A DNA stretch of 64,000 nt from Thermoactinomyces intermedius (GCF_016055025.1 NZ_JAECVW010000009.1); one strand, 5' to 3'. Positions 26,502 through 35,347 are shown, counted from the stretch's first letter. Translations and numbers: made by a program. Notes: generated from the letters alone by a model not told the origin.

Positions 26502-27476
26502 TTATTCTTTTGAAGCGCTGTAATCGTTAAAATAAGCGACATTGTCCGAAGCCGTGTCTCCGGAAGATTTTCTCCGGTTTGCATGGAACCAGAGCTTATC
26601 CCCGTTGGCAATTCCGACCCCTTCAATCTCGAAAAGATCCGGATATTGACCGGACGTGATGCGGAAAGACAGATCATCATCGGCATGGATCGTGCCGGAA
26701 GCCGTGGAGATATTCCGGTAAACGAGGATGATGCTGACGTTTTTGTATTTTTCCACCGTATTGCCGGTCAGCGGAAAATATAACGTGTCGTTGTAATAAC
26801 CGATTCCCTGGGTGGCAAATTCCGTGATTTCCGGAGGGACGGGCTGATGATTGACCAACGCGTCTTTAATATTTAATTGAAAAGCTTGAGTCACATTGAT
26901 CGTGCCGCTGGTTGCATTCAGCGGAAGATCCCCCCGGTAAAAAGTGGTTCCGGATTTAAAGAGAAAGTGGATGTTGTCAGCATCTTTTCCGGTGATCGCC
27001 ACTCCCGACATCGCTTTGTTTTCGCCATTGTATTTGATCGTGTAGTTTCCGGCTTTATAATACTTCGTCCCTTCATACTTCAGTTTCACCAAGCTCATAC
27101 TGCCGGCTTTCATGGTGACAACAAACATATAATAATTTCCGTTGTTGCTGTGTAAGGCAATATCATTGGCGTGGCCAAGGTAGTTTGCGTAAGTGGTTCC
27201 GTTATCCCCGTTCGTCATGAGTGTCGTGGTTCCGTCACTCATCCTCGTCCGGTAAATCACTGCCTTGGTTTCATCATTGTTGATTTTGACGGAATAGGTG
27301 TAAGTCGACCCCACGGCAAATCCTTGCGCGGCGTAACAACTGTTGGCATTGCCGAGAAGCGAAACGGTGGTATACGTGTTGTAATAGGCCGCACCGGCAG
27401 TGTCCGGCAGCAGGATCGAAGCGCACAAGACAATCACCACAAACATCAGAACCCATTTCATCTTGCCTGGTTTCAT
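26502..27476 (-). CDS. Secreted protein of unknown function, possibly helveticin J-like
   Basis: Exported 324-residue protein. Signal peptide: basic MKPGKMKW, a hydrophobic core to LLPD, probable cleavage after TAGA. The mature part is rich in Asn, Thr and Tyr with repeated strand-turn segments (YAAQGFAVG, YLGHANDIALHS, LFEIEGVGIANGDKLWFHANR), suggesting a beta-propeller-like fold. The placing of GHAND and EIEGV segments recalls helveticin J family proteins, but this is weak memory-based resemblance. AAGGGGGG precedes the ATG. Single gene with its own terminator. Low Lys/Cys content fits an extracellular role. Confidence 0.75.
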   Translation of the reverse strand: MKPGKMKWVLMFVVIVLCASILLPDTAGAAYYNTYTTVSLLGNANSCYAAQGFAVGSTYTYSVKINNDETKAVIYRTRMSDGTTTLMTNGDNGTTYANYLGHANDIALHSNNGNYYMFVVTMKAGSMSLVKLKYEGTKYYKAGNYTIKYNGENKAMSGVAITGKDADNIHFLFKSGTTFYRGDLPLNATSGTINVTQAFQLNIKDALVNHQPVPPEITEFATQGIGYYNDTLYFPLTGNTVEKYKNVSIILVYRNISTASGTIHADDDLSFRITSGQYPDLFEIEGVGIANGDKLWFHANRRKSSGDTASDNVAYFNDYSASKE

Positions 27477-27551
27477 AAACGACCCCCCTTATGAATAATA
27501 TTCTATGCATTCATCTAATTCCTCTTTAAATTCAAAATAAAAAAACGATAT

Positions 27552-28982
27552 TTACTCTGCGGGAAGACCAATTTGAAACCGGATCATCCCTTCCCTTTGA
27601 CAGGCTTGAATTGTTCCTTGATGCATTTCTACAATCCGTTTCACGATTGCCAGCCCCAATCCGGATCCGCCTTTGGAACGGGAGGGATCCCCCGTGACAA
27701 ACATCCCGAACAGTTGTTGAAAAGTGTCCGGATCAATCGGGTCGGCCGGATTCGCGATCTCGATCACCGCTTTCTTTTCCCTGGGATATGTCTTAATTTC
27801 CAAAAACCCCGGCCTTTTGGCATAGCAAACGGCATTTTGAATGAGATTGTCAAACAACCGCACCATCAAAAGCGGATCTCCTTTGACCCGCAGTTCGCCG
27901 TTACATAACATCTTTTTCATTTCCAAGTCTTCCTGTTCCCTCAGCATGAACGATTCTTCCAATAACTGTTCCAATAAAGTATTCAAGGAAATAGTTTCGG
28001 TTTGGATTTGGATTGGTTCATGTGTCAACCTGGCATAATCAAACAAGTCATCGATCATTTGTTTCAGCTTTTCAGACTTGGAAAGGGCGATCTTAATAAA
28101 TGAAACCAATTCTTCTTTTTTCATGTCGGAATGGTCCTGCACGAATTTCAAATAGCCGATGACAGAGGTCAGGGGTGTCCGCAGGTCATGGGAAATGCTG
28201 GTGATGAGCCCGTTGCGTTCCCGCACTGCTTTTTGTTCTTGCTCCCGCTTTTTTTCCAATTGTTCCGCCATCCGGTTCACATGAACTGCCATCGAGGCGA
28301 TTTCATCCCGTCCCGTCTCCTGCAAACGGCAGCTGAAGTTCCCTGCTGCAATCTCATTCATCCCTTGCACGACCATTTCAATCTGTTTTAATTTCTTATG
28401 GGTCAGAAGCAAATACACCACGATAAAGAGAAAGACAGCCGTAAGCGATGTCAGGACCGAATTGACCCTTCGATAAACTCCGGTGACCGGACGATGCTTC
28501 TTGCCGGCGATAAAATAAACCTCTTTCTTCCGCAACGAAAAAGGATATATCGCAACAATTTCCCTTGATCCCGCGTCCTGACGGACGGTTTCTTCTTGCC
28601 GGGCCATCTTCATCTGGATTTGATAAAGATCCACTTTGGTTTCCGAAACATTTCCCGAATGATAAAGAACCTCCCCTTCCTTGCTTACAATCATCAGCTT
28701 CATGCCGGTCTTTTTCATCTGCCGGTTTAAGGAATGGTTGATTTCCTCCTGTTTCATCCGTTGAATGACCGGCGCCAAACCTTTGATCCTTTGTTGCAAT
28801 TCCAGGTTTGTCGGATACGTATAATAAGGTTCAGTCGTATAAAAAATATATTTTGTGAATCCAAATGAAAGCCATGCACAAGCCACACTTATCAGAACCA
28901 TCCCGATCATTTGGATCCTGAAACTAAATGCAATCCTTTGGTACAAACATAAAAAGACTTGAGGAATCCACTTTTTAACCAC
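27552..28982 (-). CDS. Sensor histidine kinase (two-component system A)
   Basis: Membrane kinase of about 476 residues: two transmembrane helices flank an extracellular sensor of roughly 130 residues, then HAMP, H-box SHDLRTPLTSVIGYLKF, N-box NLIQNAVCYA and ATP lid GGSGLGLAIVKRIVE. The usual DxGxG of the G1 box is replaced by NPADPIDPD, as in VanS-like kinases. The GTG start overlaps the end of the response regulator by 8 nt, so the pair is translationally coupled. The signal is unknown. Confidence 0.9.
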   Translation of the reverse strand: MVKKWIPQVFLCLYQRIAFSFRIQMIGMVLISVACAWLSFGFTKYIFYTTEPYYTYPTNLELQQRIKGLAPVIQRMKQEEINHSLNRQMKKTGMKLMIVSKEGEVLYHSGNVSETKVDLYQIQMKMARQEETVRQDAGSREIVAIYPFSLRKKEVYFIAGKKHRPVTGVYRRVNSVLTSLTAVFLFIVVYLLLTHKKLKQIEMVVQGMNEIAAGNFSCRLQETGRDEIASMAVHVNRMAEQLEKKREQEQKAVRERNGLITSISHDLRTPLTSVIGYLKFVQDHSDMKKEELVSFIKIALSKSEKLKQMIDDLFDYARLTHEPIQIQTETISLNTLLEQLLEESFMLREQEDLEMKKMLCNGELRVKGDPLLMVRLFDNLIQNAVCYAKRPGFLEIKTYPREKKAVIEIANPADPIDPDTFQQLFGMFVTGDPSRSKGGSGLGLAIVKRIVEMHQGTIQACQREGMIRFQIGLPAE

Positions 28983-29700
28983 GGAAATCCCGGGCCGGTG
29001 ATTCCTGAACTTTATAACCAACCCCCCATACCGTTTGAATGATCGTCGGCCGTTTGGGATCCGGCTCAATCTTTTCCCGAATCTTTCGAATATGAACCAT
29101 AATGGTGTTATTGGATGTCAACATCGGTTCATTCCATACCCTTTCATAAATTTGTTCAGCGGTAAAAACCACTCCGGGATGGCGGGCCAGCAAAACCAAA
29201 ATATCAAATTCCCTGGGGGTAAGCCGGACTTCTTTTCCATTTGCAAAAACTTGTCTTGAAAGCAGATGGATGATCAGGTGCTGAACCGTGATCACATTTT
29301 TTAAACCGGAACTTTTCGCAGCAAAATAAAGATACCTTCGCAAATGAGCTTTGATTCGGGCCACCAGCTCCAAGGGATTAAAAGGTTTGGTCATATAATC
29401 ATCCGCCCCGATACTCAATCCCTGAATTTTATCCAAGTCATTCGTTTTTGCCGTCAGGATGATAATCGGCATCCAGTATTTTTCCCGGATGCGGATACAA
29501 GCTTCCAGCCCGTCCATTTCCGGCATCATCAAGTCCAACACCATTAAGTCAATGGAATGCGACCCGGCCAACTGCAATGCTTCCTTTCCATTGGTCGCCT
29601 GTAAAATGCGATATCCTTCGTTGTGTAAATAAAGTTGCATGAACCGTCGGATTTCTTGATCATCATCCACGAGCAGAATCACCGGTTGATCCTTTCTCAT
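28975..29700 (-). CDS. OmpR/PhoB-type response regulator (system A)
   Basis: 241-residue regulator. Receiver domain: LLVDDDQE, phospho-acceptor in LMVLDLMMPEMDG near residue 55, KPF switch in YMTKPFNP. C-terminal winged helix: LTPREFDILVLLARHPG and TSNNTIMVHIRKIREKIEPDP. This start gives a normal family length, but its ribosome-binding site is weak. The frame stays open to an ATG at 29916 that has AAGGAG at ideal spacing and would add a Cys-rich 72-residue extension (see finding). It is followed by the kinase and preceded by the methyltransferase gene. Confidence 0.88.
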   Translation of the reverse strand: MRKDQPVILLVDDDQEIRRFMQLYLHNEGYRILQATNGKEALQLAGSHSIDLMVLDLMMPEMDGLEACIRIREKYWMPIIILTAKTNDLDKIQGLSIGADDYMTKPFNPLELVARIKAHLRRYLYFAAKSSGLKNVITVQHLIIHLLSRQVFANGKEVRLTPREFDILVLLARHPGVVFTAEQIYERVWNEPMLTSNNTIMVHIRKIREKIEPDPKRPTIIQTVWGVGYKVQESPARDFRG

Positions 29701-29929
29701 TGTGTTTTCCCAACCGCCTTTTTCTTTGAGTTTTGAGAACGCCGCAAAACAGATGGAATATTCCAAAAAACCAAAAGCTGCCCAAAAAGGGCATCCTCTG
29801 TTGCACCCCCGGCAACCGGACCCATACCAAGAGAGAATGCACCGGTCCGGAAATCCGTTCCCCGTATTCGCCCATAACCCCATTCGTCCCCAATAAACCT
29901 CTTCTCCTGTATCCATGCAATTCTCCTTC

Positions 29930-30487
29930 TTATTTTGAACATACATAAACAAAACCGGGGGGCAAATTCACGGGTACAAACCGCACGTCCACTTTTCCGA
30001 AATGGCTTCTCAGCATGGACAACATATGCAAAGAATATTGATAAGCTACAAACACCCCGTTACCCGACAATACTTGCCGGATTTCATTCAATATATTCAT
30101 ACAGTCCTGTTTGGAAAAATTGGCAAAAGGCAACGAAGAAACCACACAATCCGCCTGGTTCATTCCCCGCAGGTGTAATTCCCGTTTCAAATTTCTTGCA
30201 TCACAACAATGAATAAACCTTGGAAATTGATCTTTTAAATACCGGCGGAGCTCAGGATCCAGTTCAAAAGTGATCACCCGGCAGGAAGGATTCACCCGGT
30301 TTGCAATTTCCCGGGTTACCACTCCGGTTCCCGCCCCCAATTCCAATACGGTTTGGGTTTGGTCCCAATTTACCGGTTTCAGCAGGGAATTGGCAAGATA
30401 CCTGGAACTCGGGGTGATACTGCCGATGGTTCTGGGCGAAGACATGAATTTCGAGAAAAAAAGGATTCTTTCCATGAGCGATTGCAT
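29930..30487 (-). CDS. SAM-dependent methyltransferase, phospholipid N-methyltransferase (PmtA)-like
   Basis: Class I methyltransferase, 185 residues. ERILFFSKFMSSPRTIGSITPSSRYLA is typical of the PmtA-like group, with SAM loop VLELGAGTGVVTREIA near residue 47, acidic FELDPEL near 75 and C-terminal NLPPGFVYVCSK. It may methylate phosphatidylethanolamine or a similar lipid (inference). It is the first gene of an apparent operon with the response regulator and kinase. AAGGAG lies 11 nt before the chosen ATG; an internal ATG (MERI) is possible. Confidence 0.82.
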   Translation of the reverse strand: MQSLMERILFFSKFMSSPRTIGSITPSSRYLANSLLKPVNWDQTQTVLELGAGTGVVTREIANRVNPSCRVITFELDPELRRYLKDQFPRFIHCCDARNLKRELHLRGMNQADCVVSSLPFANFSKQDCMNILNEIRQVLSGNGVFVAYQYSLHMLSMLRSHFGKVDVRFVPVNLPPGFVYVCSK

Positions 30488-30846
30488 TCATTTTGCAGCT
30501 CCTTTTTGCGAATTTGAATACAAGATAAAGCATAATTCTTAAAATAAAAGAAGCTTTTTTCTTATCATTTCCTTAAGAAACATTTTCTTGCGTAAAACCC
30601 CCTCCTTATTTTTTGAATATTCCAAAAACAAAATAGATGAAACGCCTCCATTCCTTTATTCACCGATGTGGAAAGGAGGAGCCCTAAAGAACAGGGGAAG
30701 CCGGTTTTGAAACAGAAGATTGTTCACCTTAGCACATACCAATGATAGCGCATTCATAATTAAAATTTATCATTTCAAAACAAAACTCATAAAAATACAA
30801 ATCAATTAAAAAATCATGCGAACTAAAATTTATCTTTCCGCCGAAC

Positions 30847-30872
30847 CGGTTTCTTTATAAAACCGTTTTTTT
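30847..30872 (+). terminator. Terminator-like hairpin in the glutamate dehydrogenase upstream region
   Basis: CGGTTT (30847-30852) and AAACCG (30860-30865), followed by seven Ts. No gene is visible just upstream on the plus strand, so it may end a short leader RNA. Confidence 0.5.
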
Positions 30873-31060
30873 CCACGGGTAAAAAGGAGGGAATATGTGG
30901 AAAACGACGCAATGCTTATAACTTTGGGTTTTGGAGAATATTAATATATGAATTTTTCATGCAATCATCTTCTTGAAAAAGAAAAATTATACAATTTGAA
31001 ATTAAGTGTGGAAGAAACCTATGGATGTTTGGTAAACTATATTATATAAATATTTATTCA

Positions 31061-31099
31061 TTTTGATTAATAGAAGGTTATTAATTCTATTAATCGAAA
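31061..31099. promoter_or_regulatory. Large dyad in the glutamate dehydrogenase leader
   Basis: GATTAATAGAA (31065-31075) and TTCTATTAATC (31085-31095) are perfect 11-bp arms around a 9-nt spacer, extended by TTT/AAA. Either a repressor/activator operator or an mRNA hairpin about 60 nt before the start codon. Confidence 0.6.
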
Positions 31100-31157
31100 A
31101 ATTTATTATCTAAAAGTTTTTTGTGAACAATTTTACTAATGAAAGGATGATTCAAAG

Positions 31158-32438
31158 TTGCCAGTATCCACCGTTACGTCTGACAAACTTGAGTCTTTGA
31201 ACCCGTATGAAATTGTTCAGATCCAGATCGATCAAGCTGGCAAGAAGCTGGGGGTTTCCGAGGATATTCTTAATATTCTCAAAAAACCAAAACGCGTTTT
31301 GAGTGTCTCCTTCCCCGTCAAAATGGATGATGGTTCCATCCGTGTCTTTGAAGGATTCCGCTCCCAGCACACCGATGCCATGGGGCCGACCAAGGGGGGC
31401 ATCCGCTTTCATCCTGATGTCACGATGGATGAAGTCAAAGCTTTGTCCATGTGGATGAGTTTCAAATGTGCGGTGACCGATGTTCCTTACGGCGGCGGAA
31501 AAGGAGGCGTCATCTGCGATCCGCGCAAGCTGAGCAAAGGTGAGATTGAGCGTGTCAGCCGCGGCTTTATTGAGGCTATTGCCGATATCGTCGGGCCGGA
31601 AAAAGATATTCCTGCTCCCGATGTTTATACCAATGCCCAAACCATGGGTTGGATGATGGATACTTACAGTCGGATGAAAGGAAAATTCAGCCCCGGAGTC
31701 ATCACCGGAAAACCCCTCAGCCTGGGCGGATCCAAAGGACGCAATGAAGCGACGGCCAGAGGTTGTGCCTTCGCTATTGAACAGGCAATGGAAAAATTAA
31801 ACAAACCCCTCCAAGGCGCCACTGTGGCGGTGCAAGGATTCGGAAATGCCGGCCGCATCGTTGCTGATTTGTTGGCCGAAAAAGGTTGCAAAATTGTTGC
31901 CGTCAGTGACACCTCGGGCGCCATTTACCAAAAAGACGGTTTAAACCTTGACGAAGTCAAAAAATTGAAGGATGACAAAAACAGCAAAATCACCGATCTC
32001 TCCGATGCACAGGTCCTCGAAAACCCGGAAGAAATCTTGGAATTGGATGTGGACATTCTCGTTCCGGCCGCACTGGAAAATGTGATTACCCGCAAAAACG
32101 CAGACCGCATCCAAGCCAAGGTTGTCGCTGAAGCAGCCAACGGACCGACAACCCCCAAAGCCGATGAAGTCTTATTCAAAAAAGGAGTGCATTTGATCCC
32201 CGACATTCTGGCCAATGCCGGTGGAGTCATTGTCTCCTATTTCGAATGGGTGCAAAACCTGATGCATTATTATTGGACCGAAGAAGAAGTCAACAGCAAA
32301 TTGAAAGAAAAAATCGTGCGCTCTTACAATGAAGTCTACGATCTTGCCCAAAAAGAAAACACCGATCTGCGCACGGCGGCATACATGGTGGCCATCAAAC
32401 GGATTACAGAAGCCATTGAAGCCAGAGGCTGGATCTGA
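31158..32438 (+). CDS. NAD-specific glutamate dehydrogenase (RocG/GudB type)
   Basis: Oxidative deamination of glutamate to 2-oxoglutarate and ammonia; 426 residues, the usual size of the hexameric Bacillus enzymes. Substrate region GPTKGGIRFHPDV with catalytic Lys in PYGGGKGGV near residue 115; Rossmann loop VQGFGNAGRIVADLL near 230. The start is TTG, preceded by AAAGGATGA. The unusual start codon and the dyad upstream suggest tuned expression. Arginase, at 61 kb, is the only other arginine/glutamate catabolic gene seen. Confidence 0.96.
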   Translation: MPVSTVTSDKLESLNPYEIVQIQIDQAGKKLGVSEDILNILKKPKRVLSVSFPVKMDDGSIRVFEGFRSQHTDAMGPTKGGIRFHPDVTMDEVKALSMWMSFKCAVTDVPYGGGKGGVICDPRKLSKGEIERVSRGFIEAIADIVGPEKDIPAPDVYTNAQTMGWMMDTYSRMKGKFSPGVITGKPLSLGGSKGRNEATARGCAFAIEQAMEKLNKPLQGATVAVQGFGNAGRIVADLLAEKGCKIVAVSDTSGAIYQKDGLNLDEVKKLKDDKNSKITDLSDAQVLENPEEILELDVDILVPAALENVITRKNADRIQAKVVAEAANGPTTPKADEVLFKKGVHLIPDILANAGGVIVSYFEWVQNLMHYYWTEEEVNSKLKEKIVRSYNEVYDLAQKENTDLRTAAYMVAIKRITEAIEARGWI

Positions 32439-32523
32439 TCAAGCGTTCTCTCCTTCTCTCTTTTGAAAGCGGGAACCGGTCATTCCTCCCGCTTCATTCC
32501 TCTGTCTGTTTCTAAAAGGCACG

Positions 32524-32573
32524 GCTCCTCCAAGCTCTCCGGACGTACCGGGAACCTGGAGGGGCATTTTTTT
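32524..32573 (+). terminator. Terminator of glutamate dehydrogenase
   Basis: GCTCCTCCA pairs with TGGAGGGGC, followed by ATTTTTTT, between convergent genes. A second weaker hairpin, AAGCGGGA/TCCCGCTT, lies at 32467-32494. Confidence 0.75.
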
Positions 32574-32608
32574 CCAAAATAAAAAAGCATACCTCAACAA
32601 GGTACACT

Positions 32609-33394
32609 TCATATTACTTCGGAAGGCTCCATCCGAATTGCCTGCCTCAATTTTTGCAGGGCACGGCGCTGCAAACGGGATACATGCATCTGGGAAATCC
32701 CCAACCGGTCCCCTGCCTGTTTTTGGCTGAGGTTTTCAAAAAAGGTTAATTTTAATATCTCTTGTTCCCTTTCGCTTAAAGCCGAAAAAATTTTTTCCAA
32801 TAACAATTTCCGGTCAATTTGTTCGAATTCTTTATCCTCTGCCCCCACCAGATCCAGCAGGGTCACCTGACTTCCGTCATTGCTTGCCTCGATCGGGTTA
32901 TCCACAGAAACCGCATGATAACTTCGTCCCATCTCCATCGTTTCCAAGACTTCCTCCTCACTGACTCCCAAATACTCCGCAATCTCATTCACACGAGGCG
33001 ATCGCTGCAATTGAGCCGTCAGGTCTTCCACCGCCTTTTTGATCCGGGGCCCCAGCTCCTTAATCCGCCTTGGGACGTGAACGCTCCAGGTTTTATCCCG
33101 CATATGCCGTTTGATTTCGCCTACAATGGTAGGGACGGCAAAACTTTCAAAGTTCCGCCCCATGGACAAATCAAATCGTTTCAGCGATGCAATCAATCCG
33201 ATCATTCCCACTTGCACCAAATCTTCATACGGTTCATTGCCGTATGCAAATTTATGCGCAATGGTTTCGACCAGATCGCGATAATGATGGATCAAGGTTT
33301 CCTGTGCTTTTGAATCCTCATTTTTCTGAAAGCGGCTGATCAAATCCAGTATTTGTTCATCGGTTAGTGGGGAAGGATGTGGACGTTTCGACAT
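32609..33394 (-). CDS. sigB: General stress sigma factor SigB
   Basis: Sigma-70 family group 3 factor, 261 residues. Region 2 near residues 40-110 (YEDLVQVGMIGLIASLKRF, FESFAVPTIVGEIKRHMRDKTW), region 3 with SVHVPRRIKELGPRI, and region 4 helix-turn-helix near 215-250 (LSQKQAGDRLGISQMHVSRLQRR). It overlaps rsbW by 38 nt and ends the rsbUVW-sigB unit. Confidence 0.95.
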   Translation of the reverse strand: MSKRPHPSPLTDEQILDLISRFQKNEDSKAQETLIHHYRDLVETIAHKFAYGNEPYEDLVQVGMIGLIASLKRFDLSMGRNFESFAVPTIVGEIKRHMRDKTWSVHVPRRIKELGPRIKKAVEDLTAQLQRSPRVNEIAEYLGVSEEEVLETMEMGRSYHAVSVDNPIEASNDGSQVTLLDLVGAEDKEFEQIDRKLLLEKIFSALSEREQEILKLTFFENLSQKQAGDRLGISQMHVSRLQRRALQKLRQAIRMEPSEVI

Positions 33395-33845
33395 GATTTT
33401 CCACCACGTCCTTTCGGATATACTTGGTCATTCTCACAATGACTCCGTTATCACCTTTGATATCGACGTGATCCATCAAGGATTTAATCAAATACAATCC
33501 CAACCCGCGCTCACGGATTCCGTTCATGGAACCGCTCACTTTAATCGGGCCGGTTCTCTTTTTCACTTCATCCAGATCAAAACTGTTTCCACGGTCGATC
33601 ACTTCAATCTGAATGCGGTTGGGGAAAATATTGCAAGTCACCTCAATTTCGCCTTCACCGCCGCAATAAGCATGATCGACAGCATTGGTGCAAGCTTCGG
33701 AAACTGCCAATTTCAGATCCTCGATGTCGTCATAAGAAAACCCCATGCGATTGGCAATCCCAGATACAGTCAATCTTGCAATCCCAACATAATCCGGTTT
33801 GGCGGGAATCATCAAATTAACCAAATCCAAGGGTTTATCACTCAT
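33357..33845 (-). CDS. rsbW: Anti-sigma-B factor, serine kinase RsbW
   Basis: GHKL-fold kinase, 162 residues, that binds SigB and phosphorylates RsbV. N-box SEACTNAVDHAY near residue 50, G-box IEVIDRGNSFD, and ERGLGLYLIKSLMD near 120. The ATG overlaps the rsbV stop (ATGA), and the gene runs into sigB. Confidence 0.95.
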   Translation of the reverse strand: MSDKPLDLVNLMIPAKPDYVGIARLTVSGIANRMGFSYDDIEDLKLAVSEACTNAVDHAYCGGEGEIEVTCNIFPNRIQIEVIDRGNSFDLDEVKKRTGPIKVSGSMNGIRERGLGLYLIKSLMDHVDIKGDNGVIVRMTKYIRKDVVENHVETSTSFPTNR

Positions 33846-34177
33846 TGGCGGCCATCCTCCTGCGCTTTGTCTTCAATTTCCATAATCTCATACAAACCTG
33901 TGATTTTAAAAAGACGGGACAATCGGGGATTCATCCCGGAAATGATCAGTTTTCCTGCCGTTTGCCTTTGTGCTTTGTATGCCCCGATTAAAACGCCGAG
34001 TCCGGTGCTGTCGATATAATCCACTTGTGACAAATTGACCGTGATCTGTCTTGTTCCGTCACAAAGCGGCAGTAATTTTTCCCTTAACTTGGGAGCGGTA
34101 TAAACGTCAACTTCCCCTTCCACCATGACTGTGATCTGATTCTCTTTCTCCTTTTTCTCGTGCACAACCAGATTCAT
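33842..34177 (-). CDS. rsbV: Anti-anti-sigma factor RsbV
   Basis: STAS-domain protein, 111 residues. Unphosphorylated RsbV captures RsbW and frees SigB. The phospho-acceptor lies in VDYIDSTGLGVLIGAYKA near residue 57. GAAGGAGG lies upstream within rsbU, and the start overlaps the rsbU stop (ATGA). Confidence 0.95.
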   Translation of the reverse strand: MNLVVHEKKEKENQITVMVEGEVDVYTAPKLREKLLPLCDGTRQITVNLSQVDYIDSTGLGVLIGAYKAQRQTAGKLIISGMNPRLSRLFKITGLYEIMEIEDKAQEDGRQ

Positions 34178-35235
34178 TCACCCACGACCTCCTTCTGCTC
34201 TGGGTCCCCCGTATCCATTTCGTCTGCGTCACGTTTTAAAATAACTATCGTTTGATCATCTCGAATTTTATAACCACACATATCATAAAGTGCTTGGTGA
34301 ATGGTTTCAACAGCTTCTTGTGCCGGGAGATGAATATGCGTGCGGATAATCTCTTTCAACATATCCCGCTCAATAAACCGGCCATCCACTTTACACTCCG
34401 TTACCCCGTCGGAAAATAAAATAATCGCATCTTGAGGTGATAACCGGATTTTATATTCCGGATACCTGACTTCCCTGGATACGCCGAGCACAAGCCCCTT
34501 GGTCTCCAGATCAACAAACTCGCCGGTTTCATGGCAATAATAGAGCCCGGGTTCATGCCCGGCGGTTGCATACCGAAATTGATGGTTCAACGAATCATAT
34601 ACCCCGTAAACCATGGTGATAAACATACTCGGATCCACATTGCGCTCCACCACGGTGTTTAAATCGCGCAAAACCTGGGACGGTGATAAAGGAGCGGATG
34701 GTTGATCATCCAGCCGGTCCATCGCATATTTAATCATCGACATACAAAGTGCCGCGGGAATCCCTTTTCCGATAATATCGGCGATGGCAATCCCCAGCGA
34801 TCCCGAACCATGATCAACGAAGTTATAGTAATCGCCGCTCATCTGCTTGGCGGCCACACTCACCACGCCAATATCGACGCCACCCAACTTCGGAGGCCCG
34901 TCCGGCAACAAAGTTTGTTGCATTCCGACGGCCACTTCGATCTCATTTTCCAATTCCCGGTGCCGATTGACCAGTTTCTCTTTTTCACGATAAGAAATAC
35001 CGTAACCGATCATGATCTCAATCAACAGATCAAACGAGGCTTTCAGATCATCCGGCATATCGGGATATTGCTCTTTCATGGCCTTGACATGCATGTTCAC
35101 CACTTCGTCCGGAGGAATCCGCTTTTCCAAAAACCATTTACTCAGCTGCTGCACACTATACAAATGATCTTCTTTTTTTGAAGTAATATATGAAGCCAAA
35201 AGCTTCTGATATAACTTTTTTAAATGAATGTCCAT
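34174..35235 (-). CDS. rsbU: PP2C-type phosphatase RsbU
   Basis: Activating phosphatase for RsbV-P, 353 residues. N-terminal helical domain (about residues 1-85, similar to the RsbU-N region that binds RsbT in Bacillus), a short coiled linker, then a SpoIIE-type PP2C domain with SGDYYNFVDH and IADIIGKGIPAAL near residue 155, and FSDGVTECKVDGRFI near 275. The ATG follows GGAGACC. Upstream comes ndoA directly; rsbR, rsbS and rsbT are missing (see finding). Confidence 0.93.
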   Translation of the reverse strand: MDIHLKKLYQKLLASYITSKKEDHLYSVQQLSKWFLEKRIPPDEVVNMHVKAMKEQYPDMPDDLKASFDLLIEIMIGYGISYREKEKLVNRHRELENEIEVAVGMQQTLLPDGPPKLGGVDIGVVSVAAKQMSGDYYNFVDHGSGSLGIAIADIIGKGIPAALCMSMIKYAMDRLDDQPSAPLSPSQVLRDLNTVVERNVDPSMFITMVYGVYDSLNHQFRYATAGHEPGLYYCHETGEFVDLETKGLVLGVSREVRYPEYKIRLSPQDAIILFSDGVTECKVDGRFIERDMLKEIIRTHIHLPAQEAVETIHQALYDMCGYKIRDDQTIVILKRDADEMDTGDPEQKEVVGE

Positions 35236-35347
35236 ATTGGTCTCCTTGATCCGCCTTCAATATTAAACAGAACAATCCATTTGGAAATAAAATAACACAG
35301 ATATAAAATAAATAAAATAGAATGCATACGACTTGCTGAACGATTCT

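Larger units (their letters stand above)
30488..31157. other. AT-rich divergent intergenic region before glutamate dehydrogenase
   Basis: No conventional gene. It contains a plus-strand terminator-like hairpin (30847-30872), AAAAAGGAGG followed by very short frames from ATG 30895 or GTG 30897, and a large dyad (31061-31099). Promoters for both flanking transcription units must lie here, but none stands out against the AT-rich background. Confidence 0.6.
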
